Shown: positions 1 through 5,068, counted from the stretch's first letter. The stretch: DNA of 5,068 bases from Methanobrevibacter ruminantium (GCA_004553595.1 SFKZ01000055.1:1-5068), one strand, 5' to 3'. Made by a program: numbers and translations. The notes: a model not told the origin generated them from the sequence alone.

Positions 1-29
1 AGTTAAATCTCTAATAATACTTTATAAGA

Positions 30-96
30 TATACCCACATTTTTATAAAAGCCTATACCTATTTTTTTTATAACCTATACCCACATTTTTATAAAA
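30..96. repeat. Three direct repeats upstream of small ORF
   Basis: Two exact 21-bp copies that begin TATACCCACATT and end in TATAAAA lie at 30-50 and 76-96. A degenerate middle copy (TATACCTATTTTTTTTATAA) lies at about 54-73. The spacing is 24 and 22 bp, roughly two helical turns, so a protein could bind all copies on one face of the DNA. They sit directly before the ribosome site of the small frame at 119, so an operator for that gene is the simplest reading. A partition site or secondary iteron set is also possible. The sequence is unlike the iterons at 612-715. Confidence 0.7.
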
Positions 97-118
97 TCTG
101 AAAAGGAGATTTAAGTTA

Positions 119-352
119 ATGAATTTAATTATGAGAATGGAATTATAGAAACCGCTTCAATCTACCAGCATTAGTAAGTTAATACCGCAGAATACATTTG
201 TTAATAATAATAGTGCTATTGATAATTATATAATAGCAAAGGTAGTAGCTCGCGATCGATTTGTGTTGCGACCATAGGAATACGAATTATTTATTAAATC
301 AGCAATAGAGGATATAGAAACAAATTTAGATAGTCTCTTGGAAGATTTTTAA
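119..352 (+). pseudogene. Small ORF interrupted by two in-frame TAG codons
   Basis: A good ribosome site (AAAGGAGA, 102-109) sits 9 bases before the ATG at 119. The frame then runs 77 codons to a TAA at 350-352 but contains TAG at codon 10 (146-148) and codon 53 (275-277). No frameshift is needed, and a terminator-like hairpin follows at once, so the whole unit looks like a gene. The conceptual product has a polar N-terminal half and an acidic helical C-terminus (EYELFIKSAIEDIETNLDSL). That loosely recalls the tails of small antitoxins, but I do not recognise the family. No ATG lies between the first TAG and the end, so only a 9-residue peptide (MNLIMRMEL) is expected under the standard code. 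The likely explanation is a gene decayed by nonsense mutations; amber decoding as an amino acid is the less likely alternative. TAG ends the accessory gene at 2079 normally, which argues against general reassignment. Confidence 0.5.
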
Positions 353-358
353 CTATCT

Positions 359-391
359 AAAAAACATTAGTCCTATGAGGCTCTATTTTTT
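359..391 (+). terminator. Rho-independent terminator-like hairpin
   Basis: A short GC-containing stem (AGTC 369-372 with GGCT 379-382, one G-T pair) is flanked by an A6 tract (359-364) and a T6 tract (386-391) that can extend the pairing. It begins seven bases after the TAA of the interrupted ORF, so it probably ends that transcript. The core stem is short, which limits confidence. Confidence 0.5.
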
Positions 392-410
392 GATTTGAGA
401 GGGTTTTTTT

Positions 411-444
411 ATTTATAGGGTAATTGGCCTATAAATAGTTTTTT
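411..444 (+). terminator. AT-rich hairpin with T-tract
   Basis: ATTTATAGG (411-419) is perfectly complementary to CCTATAAAT (428-436), giving a 9-bp stem and an 8-base loop. A T6 run follows at 439-444. It is a second terminator in series with 359-391, and it would insulate the origin from upstream transcription. The palindrome could also be a protein-binding site at the edge of the origin. Confidence 0.5.
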
Positions 445-611
445 GTCTCGTAAAATTGGAAATATGAGCTTCTGTGGATATTAAAAAATAAAGACAGAAG
501 TCCTTATTATTATTAAATTATGTTTTAATATTTTATATTTATGTTTGTTTTGAGGGGTTGAAGAGGGTTAAACGCTGATGTATCAAGGGATAACGAAATT
601 TCATTAGAGTT

Positions 612-715
612 TTGAAGAGGACAAAACCCACCATTGAAGAGGACAAAACCCACCATTGAAGAGGACAAAACCCACCTAATGAAGAGGACAAAACCCACCA
701 TTGAAGTGGCAAAAG
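612..715 (+). repeat. Iterons: four 22-bp repeats and a decayed fifth
   Basis: The unit begins TTGAAGAGGACAAAACCC and ends ACCA. Copies lie at 612-633, 634-655, 656-677 (last base T instead of A) and 679-700 (first base A instead of T, with one inserted base at 678). A degenerate fifth, TTGAAGTGGCAAAAG, covers 701-715. Head-to-tail 22-bp spacing is two helical turns, as in origins bound by Rep_3-family initiators. They should bind the product of the rep gene to start replication and limit copy number. Confidence 0.92.
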
Positions 716-718
716 TAA

Positions 719-747
719 TTGAAGCTATCCACCAAAAATCATATAAT
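719..747 (+). promoter_or_regulatory. Promoter of the rep gene
   Basis: The -35 element is TTGAAG (719-724) and the -10 element is a perfect TATAAT (742-747), spaced by 17 bp. Transcription would start near 754, giving a leader of only about 14 bases that holds the ribosome site (AGAGGTGG, 757-764). The -35 hexamer equals the first six bases of the iteron and lies 18 bp after the start of the decayed fifth iteron, so Rep bound here could repress its own gene. TCCACC (728-733) in the spacer and GGTGGA (760-765) form an inverted pair across the start site, a possible operator. Confidence 0.8.
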
Positions 748-767
748 TTCAACAGTAGAGGTGGACA

Positions 768-1538
768 ATGAAAAAGAGTTTAGAAGAGATTAAAGAAAGA
801 CAAGATATTAGAGAAGCTCGTAATGAATTAGTTGTAAAACACAATGATTTATTAAGAAAGAGCAGATATACATTATCAGCAAATGAGCAGAAAATAATTA
901 TATATTTAGTATCTAAAATAAATGCTGATGATAAAGAATTAAAAGAAATAGAAATAAATATATTAGATTTCTGTAAAGTAATAGGCATAGAAATAAATGG
1001 AGATGCGTATAACAGAGTAAAAGAAACTATAAAATCATTAGCTGATAAAAGCTGGTGGCTAACATTTACAGAAAAAAAAGAAACACTATTTAGATGGATA
1101 AATGAAGCGGAAATAGAAAAAGGTAATGGAGTAATTAAATTACAATTAAGCAACCATTTAAAACCATATCTTCTGGAATTAAAACAGAATTTTACTAAAT
1201 ATGAATTAATAAATGTTTTATCATTACGATCGAAATACTCTATTAGATTATATGAGCTTCTAAAATCGTATCTATGGCAAGGTGGCTGGCAAGTATCTGT
1301 AAAAGAAATAAGAGAATTATTAGAAACAGAGGGAAAGTATAAAGAATTTAAGGATTTTAGGAAGAGAGTATTAAATCCAGCAATAGAAGAAATAAATGGT
1401 TATACCGATTTACAAATTGAAATGACAACATTAAAAAGTGGTAAAACAATTTCTCATTTACATTTTAAGATAGATGAAAAGTTAGGATATCAAATGACTA
1501 TTGATATGGTAATGAATAGAAATGAGAGGTTAAAATAA
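768..1538 (+). CDS. repB: Rep_3 family plasmid replication initiator
   Basis: This protein should bind the iterons just upstream, open the origin and recruit the host replisome; excess Rep normally couples origins and limits copy number. The 256 residues fit the Rep_3 (initiator RepB) family, which has two winged-helix domains. The first spans about residues 20-135 and opens with the family signature around N-x-LL-x-x-x-x-YTLSANEQKIIIYLVSKI (26-51). The second spans about 145-235 and carries the conserved run LRSKYSIRLYELLKSYL (153-169), followed by a helix-turn-helix (VSVKEIRELL, 177-186). The ATG at 768 has a good ribosome site 3 bases before it and a consensus promoter. Codons are strongly A/T-ending. 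It is the first gene of a co-directional run, and the next gene starts two bases after its stop. The family is secure; the symbol is used generically. Confidence 0.93.
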   Translation: MKKSLEEIKERQDIREARNELVVKHNDLLRKSRYTLSANEQKIIIYLVSKINADDKELKEIEINILDFCKVIGIEINGDAYNRVKETIKSLADKSWWLTFTEKKETLFRWINEAEIEKGNGVIKLQLSNHLKPYLLELKQNFTKYELINVLSLRSKYSIRLYELLKSYLWQGGWQVSVKEIRELLETEGKYKEFKDFRKRVLNPAIEEINGYTDLQIEMTTLKSGKTISHLHFKIDEKLGYQMTIDMVMNRNERLK

Positions 1539-1539
1539 A

Positions 1540-2079
1540 ATGAGTAAAGACTATTTAACCATAAAAGAATACGCACAGATAAGGGAAGTCTCCGTTTCAT
1601 CTGTTTATAAGAGGTTGAATACAACCCTCCAACAATATTTGAGAGAGGTTGAAAACCGTAAAGTCCTTGATATCAAGGTGTTAGAAGATGAGGGTTTAAC
1701 ACCCTCCAATGAAAAGGTTGAAGAAACCTCTTCAACCCCTCTTCAACCCAATTCATCAATAATTGAGAAAGAATTAGATATAAAAAATAAGCAAATTGAA
1801 AAGCTCACAGACCAGATAGAAAAGCTACAAGAAGATAATAGAAAAAAAGATGAATTTATACAAGAGCAATCAAGAAAACTAACAGAACTTCTGGAACAAA
1901 GTAATATTTTATTACAAAATAACCAGATGTTATTAGCTCAACAAAACGACCAAGAGCAGAAAGATATAATACCAGAAGCAGAAGAGATAGAAGAAAGTGC
2001 GGTTTCCGATGAAGCGGAGATACATGACCGGGAGCAACCGCAAAAACAAAGTTGGTTTAGCAAATTATTTAAGTTATAG
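1540..2079 (+). CDS. Plasmid accessory protein, HTH plus coiled coil
   Basis: This gene starts two bases after the rep stop and is translated from GAGAGG (1524-1529) inside the end of rep, so the two are co-expressed. Residues about 5-30 (YLTIKEYAQIREVSVSSVYKRL) look like a helix-turn-helix of the MerR/DNA-binding-adaptor kind. Residues about 74-137 form a long E/K/Q/L-rich coiled coil, suggesting a dimer or oligomer. A very acidic segment (about 140-165) follows, and the protein ends in a basic, aromatic tail (SWFSKLFKL). Proteins of this layout commonly follow rep in iteron plasmids of Firmicutes and are thought to help replication, copy control or maintenance; their exact role is poorly known. 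The tail could contact the membrane or a partner, but this is conjecture. Its coding sequence contains several GGTTGAA palindromes, noted separately. The stop is TAG. Confidence 0.75.
   Translation: MSKDYLTIKEYAQIREVSVSSVYKRLNTTLQQYLREVENRKVLDIKVLEDEGLTPSNEKVEETSSTPLQPNSSIIEKELDIKNKQIEKLTDQIEKLQEDNRKKDEFIQEQSRKLTELLEQSNILLQNNQMLLAQQNDQEQKDIIPEAEEIEESAVSDEAEIHDREQPQKQSWFSKLFKL
1716..1746 (-). repeat. Two inverted iteron-core copies inside accessory gene
   Basis: CCTCTTCAA, the reverse complement of the iteron start TTGAAGAGG, occurs at 1727-1735 and 1738-1746, exactly 11 bp apart. GGTTGAAG (1716-1723) pairs with CTTCAACC (1730-1737) to form an 8-bp palindrome with a 6-base loop. These could be secondary Rep-binding sites or sites for the accessory protein itself. 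Coincidence from the codons for E, V and L, P, Q cannot be excluded. Confidence 0.45.
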
Positions 2080-2116
2080 ACGCTTCAATATAGCATTATA
2101 AGGAGTAGTATCTATT

Positions 2117-3055
2117 ATGAGCCTAAATAGTAGTTTGAATAAAGCAAAAGTAAATAAAGAAGATGAATTTTATACACAAATTACTGATATAGAAAAAGAA
2201 TTAAAGCATTATAAAAATCATTTCAAAGATAAAGTTATATTTTGTAATTGTGATGACCCAGAGGAAAGTAATTTCTGGAAATATTTTGAGCTAAATTTTG
2301 AGTATTTAGGAATAAAAAAATTAATTTCTACACATTATGATAATGAGAAACCAACATACAAATTAGAATTAGTAAGAGATAATAATGGAGATGGTAAAAT
2401 AGATAAGCTGGATATTGTAAAAACACCGCTTCAACAAAACGGAGATTTTAGAAGTCCAGAATGTATAGATATATTAAAAGAAGCGGATATAGTAATTACT
2501 AATCCACCATTTAGTTTATTTAGAGAATTTGTAAATTTATTGGTTAAATACGATAAAAAGTTTTTGATTATAGGTACACAAAATAATATTACATACAAAG
2601 ATACATTTAACCTAATTAAAGATAATAAAATATGGTTGGGTTATAATGCTGGGAATATGAACTTTACTGTTCCTGATTATTATGAGCCGAGAGCAACAAG
2701 ATTTTGGATAGATGAAACAGGGCAAAAATGGAGAAGTTTCGGTAATATCTGTTGGTATAGTAATTTAGATATAAAGAAAAGGCACGAAGATTTAATTTTA
2801 TATAAAAAATATACACCAGAAGAATATCCTAAATTTGATAATTACGATATTATAAATGTTAAAAGAGTAGCTGATATACCAGAAGATTATTATGGAGTAA
2901 TGGGAGTGCCAATAACATTTCCACAATATTACAATCCAGAACAATTTGAAATTTTAGGTATAGCAAATTCAGCAAGATGGATAGGACACGAGTGTTATAC
3001 ATTGATAGATGGTAAAAAGATTTATAATAGATTATTGATAAAGAGGAAAAGATAA
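2117..3055 (+). CDS. M.EcoRI-family DNA adenine-N6 methyltransferase
   Basis: This 312-residue protein closely fits the EcoRI-type modification methylases (M.EcoRI is about 326 residues), which move a methyl group from S-adenosylmethionine to adenine N6. Family landmarks in order are DEFYTQ and DIEKELKHY near the N-terminus (16-32), FCNCDDPEESNFWKYF (42-57, part of the cofactor region), the catalytic NPPF (129-132), GNMNFTVPDYYE (179-190) and the C-terminal GVPITFPQYYNPEQFEILG (263-281) followed by YNRLLIKRK. M.EcoRI itself modifies GAATTC; specificity here cannot be read from sequence. AAGGAG at 2100-2105 places the start at 2117, 37 bases after the accessory gene, and no clear promoter of its own is visible. 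It overlaps the nuclease gene by one base (TAATG), so protection and cutting would be translationally coupled with the methylase first, the safe order. Confidence 0.92.
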   Translation: MSLNSSLNKAKVNKEDEFYTQITDIEKELKHYKNHFKDKVIFCNCDDPEESNFWKYFELNFEYLGIKKLISTHYDNEKPTYKLELVRDNNGDGKIDKLDIVKTPLQQNGDFRSPECIDILKEADIVITNPPFSLFREFVNLLVKYDKKFLIIGTQNNITYKDTFNLIKDNKIWLGYNAGNMNFTVPDYYEPRATRFWIDETGQKWRSFGNICWYSNLDIKKRHEDLILYKKYTPEEYPKFDNYDIINVKRVADIPEDYYGVMGVPITFPQYYNPEQFEILGIANSARWIGHECYTLIDGKKIYNRLLIKRKR

Positions 3056-4152
3056 TGGAAATTAATTTAGAACAAATTAAAATTAGGGATTTAGTAAAGA
3101 ACTACTCTTATGATGAGATAGAGGGTATCTATGGTTATGATGGTAGATTAAATATTAGACCAGCATACCAAAGAAATTTTATTTATAAAGACAAGCAGAG
3201 AGACGAAGTAATCAATACAGTTAGAAAAGCATTTCCTCTAAATGTTATGTATTGGTGTAAATCTGCTGATGATACATTTGAAGTATTAGACGGACAACAA
3301 AGAACAATTAGTATTTGTGAGTATGTAGCCGGTAGCTACTCTATTAATTATCAGTATTTTCATAACCTAACAGAAGAAGAACAAAACCAAATTTTAGATT
3401 ATGATTTAATGGTTTATATTTGTGATGGCACAACAAGAGAAAAGTTAGAGTGGTTTAGAGTAATAAATATAGCTGGCGAAGAATTAACAGACCAAGAATT
3501 AAGAAATGCTATTTATACTGGCAAATGGATAACAGACGCAAAACAGTATTTTTCAAAACCAAATTGTTTAGCATACAATATAGGCAAAGATTATTTAAGC
3601 GGACAAATGATTAGACAAGATTATTTAGAAACCGCAATTAGCTGGATAGCAAGAAGTGAAAATATAAATACTGTTGATGAATATATGGCACAACACCAGA
3701 ATGATGATAATGCCAACCAGATATGGATATATTTCAAGCGTGTGATCGAATGGGTAGAAACGATATTCCCCGTATATCGCAAAGAAATGAAAGGCATAGA
3801 GTGGGGACTGCTCTATAACACATACAAAGATGCAGAACTTGATCCCGATGCTCTCGAAGCTGCTATCACAAAACTTATGGCTGACGATGATGTAAGCAAT
3901 AAAAAAGGAATATATACTTACGTCCTCAACGGTGATGAACGTAATCTCAGCATCCGACCATTCTCTGATACACAGAAGCGTGAAGCATACGAGCGTCAGA
4001 AAGGTATCTGCCCGATTTGCAACAAGCACTATGAGTTTGCCCAGATGCACGGCGATCATATCAAGCCCTGGCACGCAGGCGGCAAAACCGTTCCGGAGAA
4101 CTTGCAGATGCTGTGCAGGGATTGTAATTTGAAGAAGTCGGGGCAGGAATAA
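3055..4152 (+). CDS. DUF262 plus HNH putative restriction endonuclease
   Basis: This 365-residue protein is probably the cutting partner of the methylase. The N-terminal DUF262 domain (about 1-220) shows the ParB/sulfiredoxin-like signatures IRPAYQRNF (34-42) and DGQQR (79-83), as in GmrS, BrxU and SspE, where the domain binds or hydrolyses nucleotides. The C-terminal domain (about 310-365) is a zinc-ribbon HNH nuclease with CPIC (319-322), the catalytic pair D334-H335, N349 and CRDC (354-357) followed by N358. This is an HNN-type site and not the DUF1524 nuclease of classical GmrD. AAGAGGA (3041-3047) lies 7 bases before the ATG. Composition changes within the gene: all 12 arginine codons through residue 200 are AGA or AGG, while 6 of 7 from residue 229 on are CGN. 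The reading frame and domain order are intact, so the protein may work despite being mosaic. Restriction function is inferred from domains and context. Confidence 0.85.
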   Translation: MEINLEQIKIRDLVKNYSYDEIEGIYGYDGRLNIRPAYQRNFIYKDKQRDEVINTVRKAFPLNVMYWCKSADDTFEVLDGQQRTISICEYVAGSYSINYQYFHNLTEEEQNQILDYDLMVYICDGTTREKLEWFRVINIAGEELTDQELRNAIYTGKWITDAKQYFSKPNCLAYNIGKDYLSGQMIRQDYLETAISWIARSENINTVDEYMAQHQNDDNANQIWIYFKRVIEWVETIFPVYRKEMKGIEWGLLYNTYKDAELDPDALEAAITKLMADDDVSNKKGIYTYVLNGDERNLSIRPFSDTQKREAYERQKGICPICNKHYEFAQMHGDHIKPWHAGGKTVPENLQMLCRDCNLKKSGQE

Positions 4153-4156
4153 CAAA

Positions 4157-4189
4157 AATCGCCATTACTCTACGAGGGTAATGGCGATT
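4157..4189 (+). terminator. Strong hairpin terminator after the nuclease gene
   Basis: AATCGCCATTAC (4157-4168) and GTAATGGCGATT (4178-4189) are perfectly complementary, and three further pairs inside leave a 3-base loop. The stem starts four bases after the nuclease stop. The tail on the plus strand (CTGCTATATT) is only moderately T-rich, whereas the minus-strand side ends in a T5 run, so it may stop transcription from both directions. Confidence 0.8.
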
Positions 4190-4339
4190 CTGCTATATTA
4201 GCTATTTGAAGACTTCTTGTAATAATTCAGATTAACGGAAAAGCAGCAACAGATTCGTCAAAATCAGCTGATATTATCGGGCTTTTTGACTTGTTAAACT
4301 GTAAATTTGCAAAAAAACGCAAAAATGTCGGAATAACTC
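4190..4339. other. Intergenic region with an inverted repeat
   Basis: No convincing gene is visible here. GTCAAAA (4257-4263) and TTTTGAC (4284-4290) are perfectly complementary, with an inner AGC/GCT pair (4266-4268 with 4281-4283). The hairpin lies about 50 bases upstream of the ATPase promoter and could be a regulator site or a fossil terminator. Nothing else stands out. Confidence 0.4.
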
Positions 4340-4368
4340 TTGACAAGTAGAACAAAATGGTGTATAAT
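4340..4368 (+). promoter_or_regulatory. Consensus sigma-70/sigma-A promoter
   Basis: TTGACA (4340-4345) and TATAAT (4363-4368) are both perfect and are separated by 17 bp. Transcription should start near 4375, 16 bases before the ATPase start. This rules out the in-frame ATG at 4340, which lies inside the promoter. Confidence 0.9.
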
Positions 4369-4390
4369 AGAAAATGTGAAGGTAGCCGCT

Positions 4391-4975
4391 ATGAAAAATG
4401 CAATTCTTAAGTCGATTTCTGCAACCAATTTCGGACCGTTCAATGGTACGATAACATTTGATATGGAGACATCAGTCCCCAAGGGGCAGATTATTGATAA
4501 TCATACTTTCATTGCTGGTGACAATCAGCAGTTTAATAAAATCGCATATATATATGGTGCTAACGGTTCGGGTAAGTCCAATTTCTGCAAGATTATTTTG
4601 CAGATACAGAGAGCCATCATGCTGTCGCCTATCAGAGCATCAAACAATCCTCAGCTTCTCGATATGCTTCCACTGAAGGACGAGTTAGCTGTTCAGAGAA
4701 ATTATTTTAAGTTTGATGTAGCTGGAAAGAGACGTGAAACATCATACTCGATACAAATTCTTATTGATGATGTACTATATACCTACTCTTTTTCAATAGC
4801 TGAAAATCATGATGTCATTTCAGAGAAACTGACGAAAAAGAAAAGGCGCACAGAAACTATTCTGGAACGTACATCGCCAAGTTTTGAGAGCATTATGCTA
4901 AAATCGGAGTTGAAGTCTTTTCAGGACAATGTTCATGTAGTCAAGGATAATGCTCTGTGTTTGTCGATGGCTTAG
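4391..4975 (+). pseudogene. Truncated AAA/ABC-type ATPase (COG1106-like)
   Basis: The N-terminal part of an SMC/ABC-like ATPase is present: MKNAILKSISATNFGPFNGT opens with the usual first strand, and the Walker A loop GANGSGKS lies at residues 56-63. Relatives (AAA_15/AAA_21, COG1106, sometimes paired with RloB-like proteins in phage-defence loci) usually run to about 400 residues or more. Here the frame stops at TAG after 194 residues, so the signature motif, Walker B and C-terminal half are missing. The likely start is the ATG at 4391, with GAAGG (4378-4382) before it and a perfect promoter upstream; an earlier in-frame ATG at 4340 is inside that promoter. The last recognisable residues are about NALCLSMA, after which the DNA is unrelated in all frames. 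A small stable fragment could still be made, but ATP hydrolysis is not expected. Codon use matches the nuclease C-terminal part rather than the plasmid genes. A defence role is only suggested by context. Confidence 0.7.
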
Positions 4976-5068
4976 GTCAGTTTACAAGGAACTACACGCA
5001 GACCGTGAAACGGGCTGCTGACAACAAACGGCGCTATGCTCCCGGCTGGGTGCATAGCACCTGTTTGT
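4976..5068. other. Foldable terminal segment, identity unknown
   Basis: This GC-richer tail replaces the missing half of the ATPase. Two structures are possible. GTCAG (4976-4980) pairs with CTGAC (5018-5022) and encloses a small hairpin, CAG-A-CCGT-GAA-ACGG-G-CTG (4999-5017). Then 5024-5068 forms an imperfect 18-bp hairpin: ACAAAC with GTTTGT, GG with CC, GCTATGC with GCATAGC and CCC with GGG, with a GGCT loop, one bulged T and two mismatches. Its last base is the window's last base. It could be the end of a mobile element, a recombination site, a structured RNA or a dispersed repeat. I recognise none of these. Confidence 0.45.

Larger units (their letters stand above)
473..747. other. oriV: Iteron-type plasmid origin of replication (oriV)
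   Basis: This gene-free stretch holds the usual parts of a theta-replicating Rep_3 plasmid origin. TGTGGATAT at 473-481 matches the reverse of the DnaA box TTATCCACA except at the last base. An almost pure A+T stretch (481-548) could serve as the unwinding element and contains a 7-bp palindrome (511-517 with 524-530). A lone iteron half, TTGAAGAGG, lies at 558-566. Tandem iterons follow at 612-715, then the rep promoter. The initiator gene starts 20 bases downstream, the standard arrangement. A weaker DnaA-like CTATCCACC (725-733) differs at both ends from the consensus. Confidence 0.8.

Noticed and set aside
525..752. Minus-strand 75-codon frame across the origin
   Set aside because: Its repeated MVGFVLF residues are only a translation of the iterons; it has no support as a gene.
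749..1153. Minus-strand 134-codon frame opposite rep
   Set aside because: It is a shadow of the well-supported Rep coding region, low in complexity and S/I/F-rich as expected from AT-rich antisense.
2117..3055. Absence of GAATTC in the window as proof of EcoRI specificity
   Set aside because: I saw no GAATTC by eye, but only one or two would be expected in 5 kb of this composition, so the absence carries no weight.
3625..4155. Minus-strand 176-codon frame opposite the nuclease gene
   Set aside because: It lies fully antisense to recognisable DUF262-HNH coding sequence and shows no domain of its own.
4340..4390. Upstream start of the ATPase at 4340
   Set aside because: These bases contain the TTGACA and TATAAT promoter elements, and the ATG at 4391 has a ribosome site and begins the family-typical N-terminus.
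4972..5068. Open plus-strand frame reading GQFTRNYTQTVKRAADNK... and a minus-strand open frame
   Set aside because: Both are short, show no recognisable family and lie in a strongly palindromic segment, so chance openness is likelier than coding.
5024..5068. Integron attC site
   Set aside because: The arms end in AAAC/GTTT, slightly like R boxes, but GTTTGT does not fit GTTRRRY, and the expected extrahelical-base pattern and cassette context are missing.

Overview
The window looks like a fragment of a low-GC Gram-positive (Firmicutes/Clostridia-like) iteron plasmid that runs, inside one gene, into DNA of different composition. The main evidence is AGGAG-type ribosome sites, a Rep_3-type initiator behind 22-bp iterons, and almost exclusive AGA arginine codons in the plasmid part. 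The right-hand part (from about 3700) uses CGN arginine codons and is clearly richer in GC, like a gut or rumen Ruminococcus/Lachnospiraceae-type chromosome. The host assignment is an inference from codon use and signals only.

Layout. Positions 1-450 hold three direct repeats, a small reading frame with a good ribosome site but two in-frame amber codons, and two terminator-like hairpins. Positions 473-747 form a compact origin: a DnaA-box-like site, an AT-rich stretch, four 22-bp iterons plus a decayed fifth, and a near-consensus promoter. Four co-directional genes follow with almost no gaps: the initiator rep (768-1538), a helix-turn-helix/coiled-coil accessory protein (1540-2079), an M.EcoRI-family adenine methyltransferase (2117-3055) and a DUF262-HNH putative endonuclease that overlaps it by one base (3055-4152). 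A strong hairpin at 4157-4189 closes this block. A perfect TTGACA-17-TATAAT promoter at 4340-4368 drives an AAA/ABC-type ATPase that is cut short at 4975. The last 93 bases are unrelated to the ATPase and can fold into two hairpins.

How the genes work together. Rep and its iterons would replicate and self-regulate the plasmid, and the second protein probably assists replication, copy control or maintenance. The methyltransferase and the DUF262-HNH protein look like a two-gene restriction-modification cassette that could both defend against foreign DNA and stabilise the plasmid. This pairing is the most interesting system here: an EcoRI-type modification enzyme beside a nuclease with a GmrSD/BrxU/SspE-like N-terminal domain rather than an EcoRI-type nuclease. 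The composition break falls inside the nuclease gene, between residues about 200 and 229. It suggests either recombination between two homologous nuclease alleles (plasmid integration or a domain swap) or an assembly chimera. The sequence alone does not decide between these.
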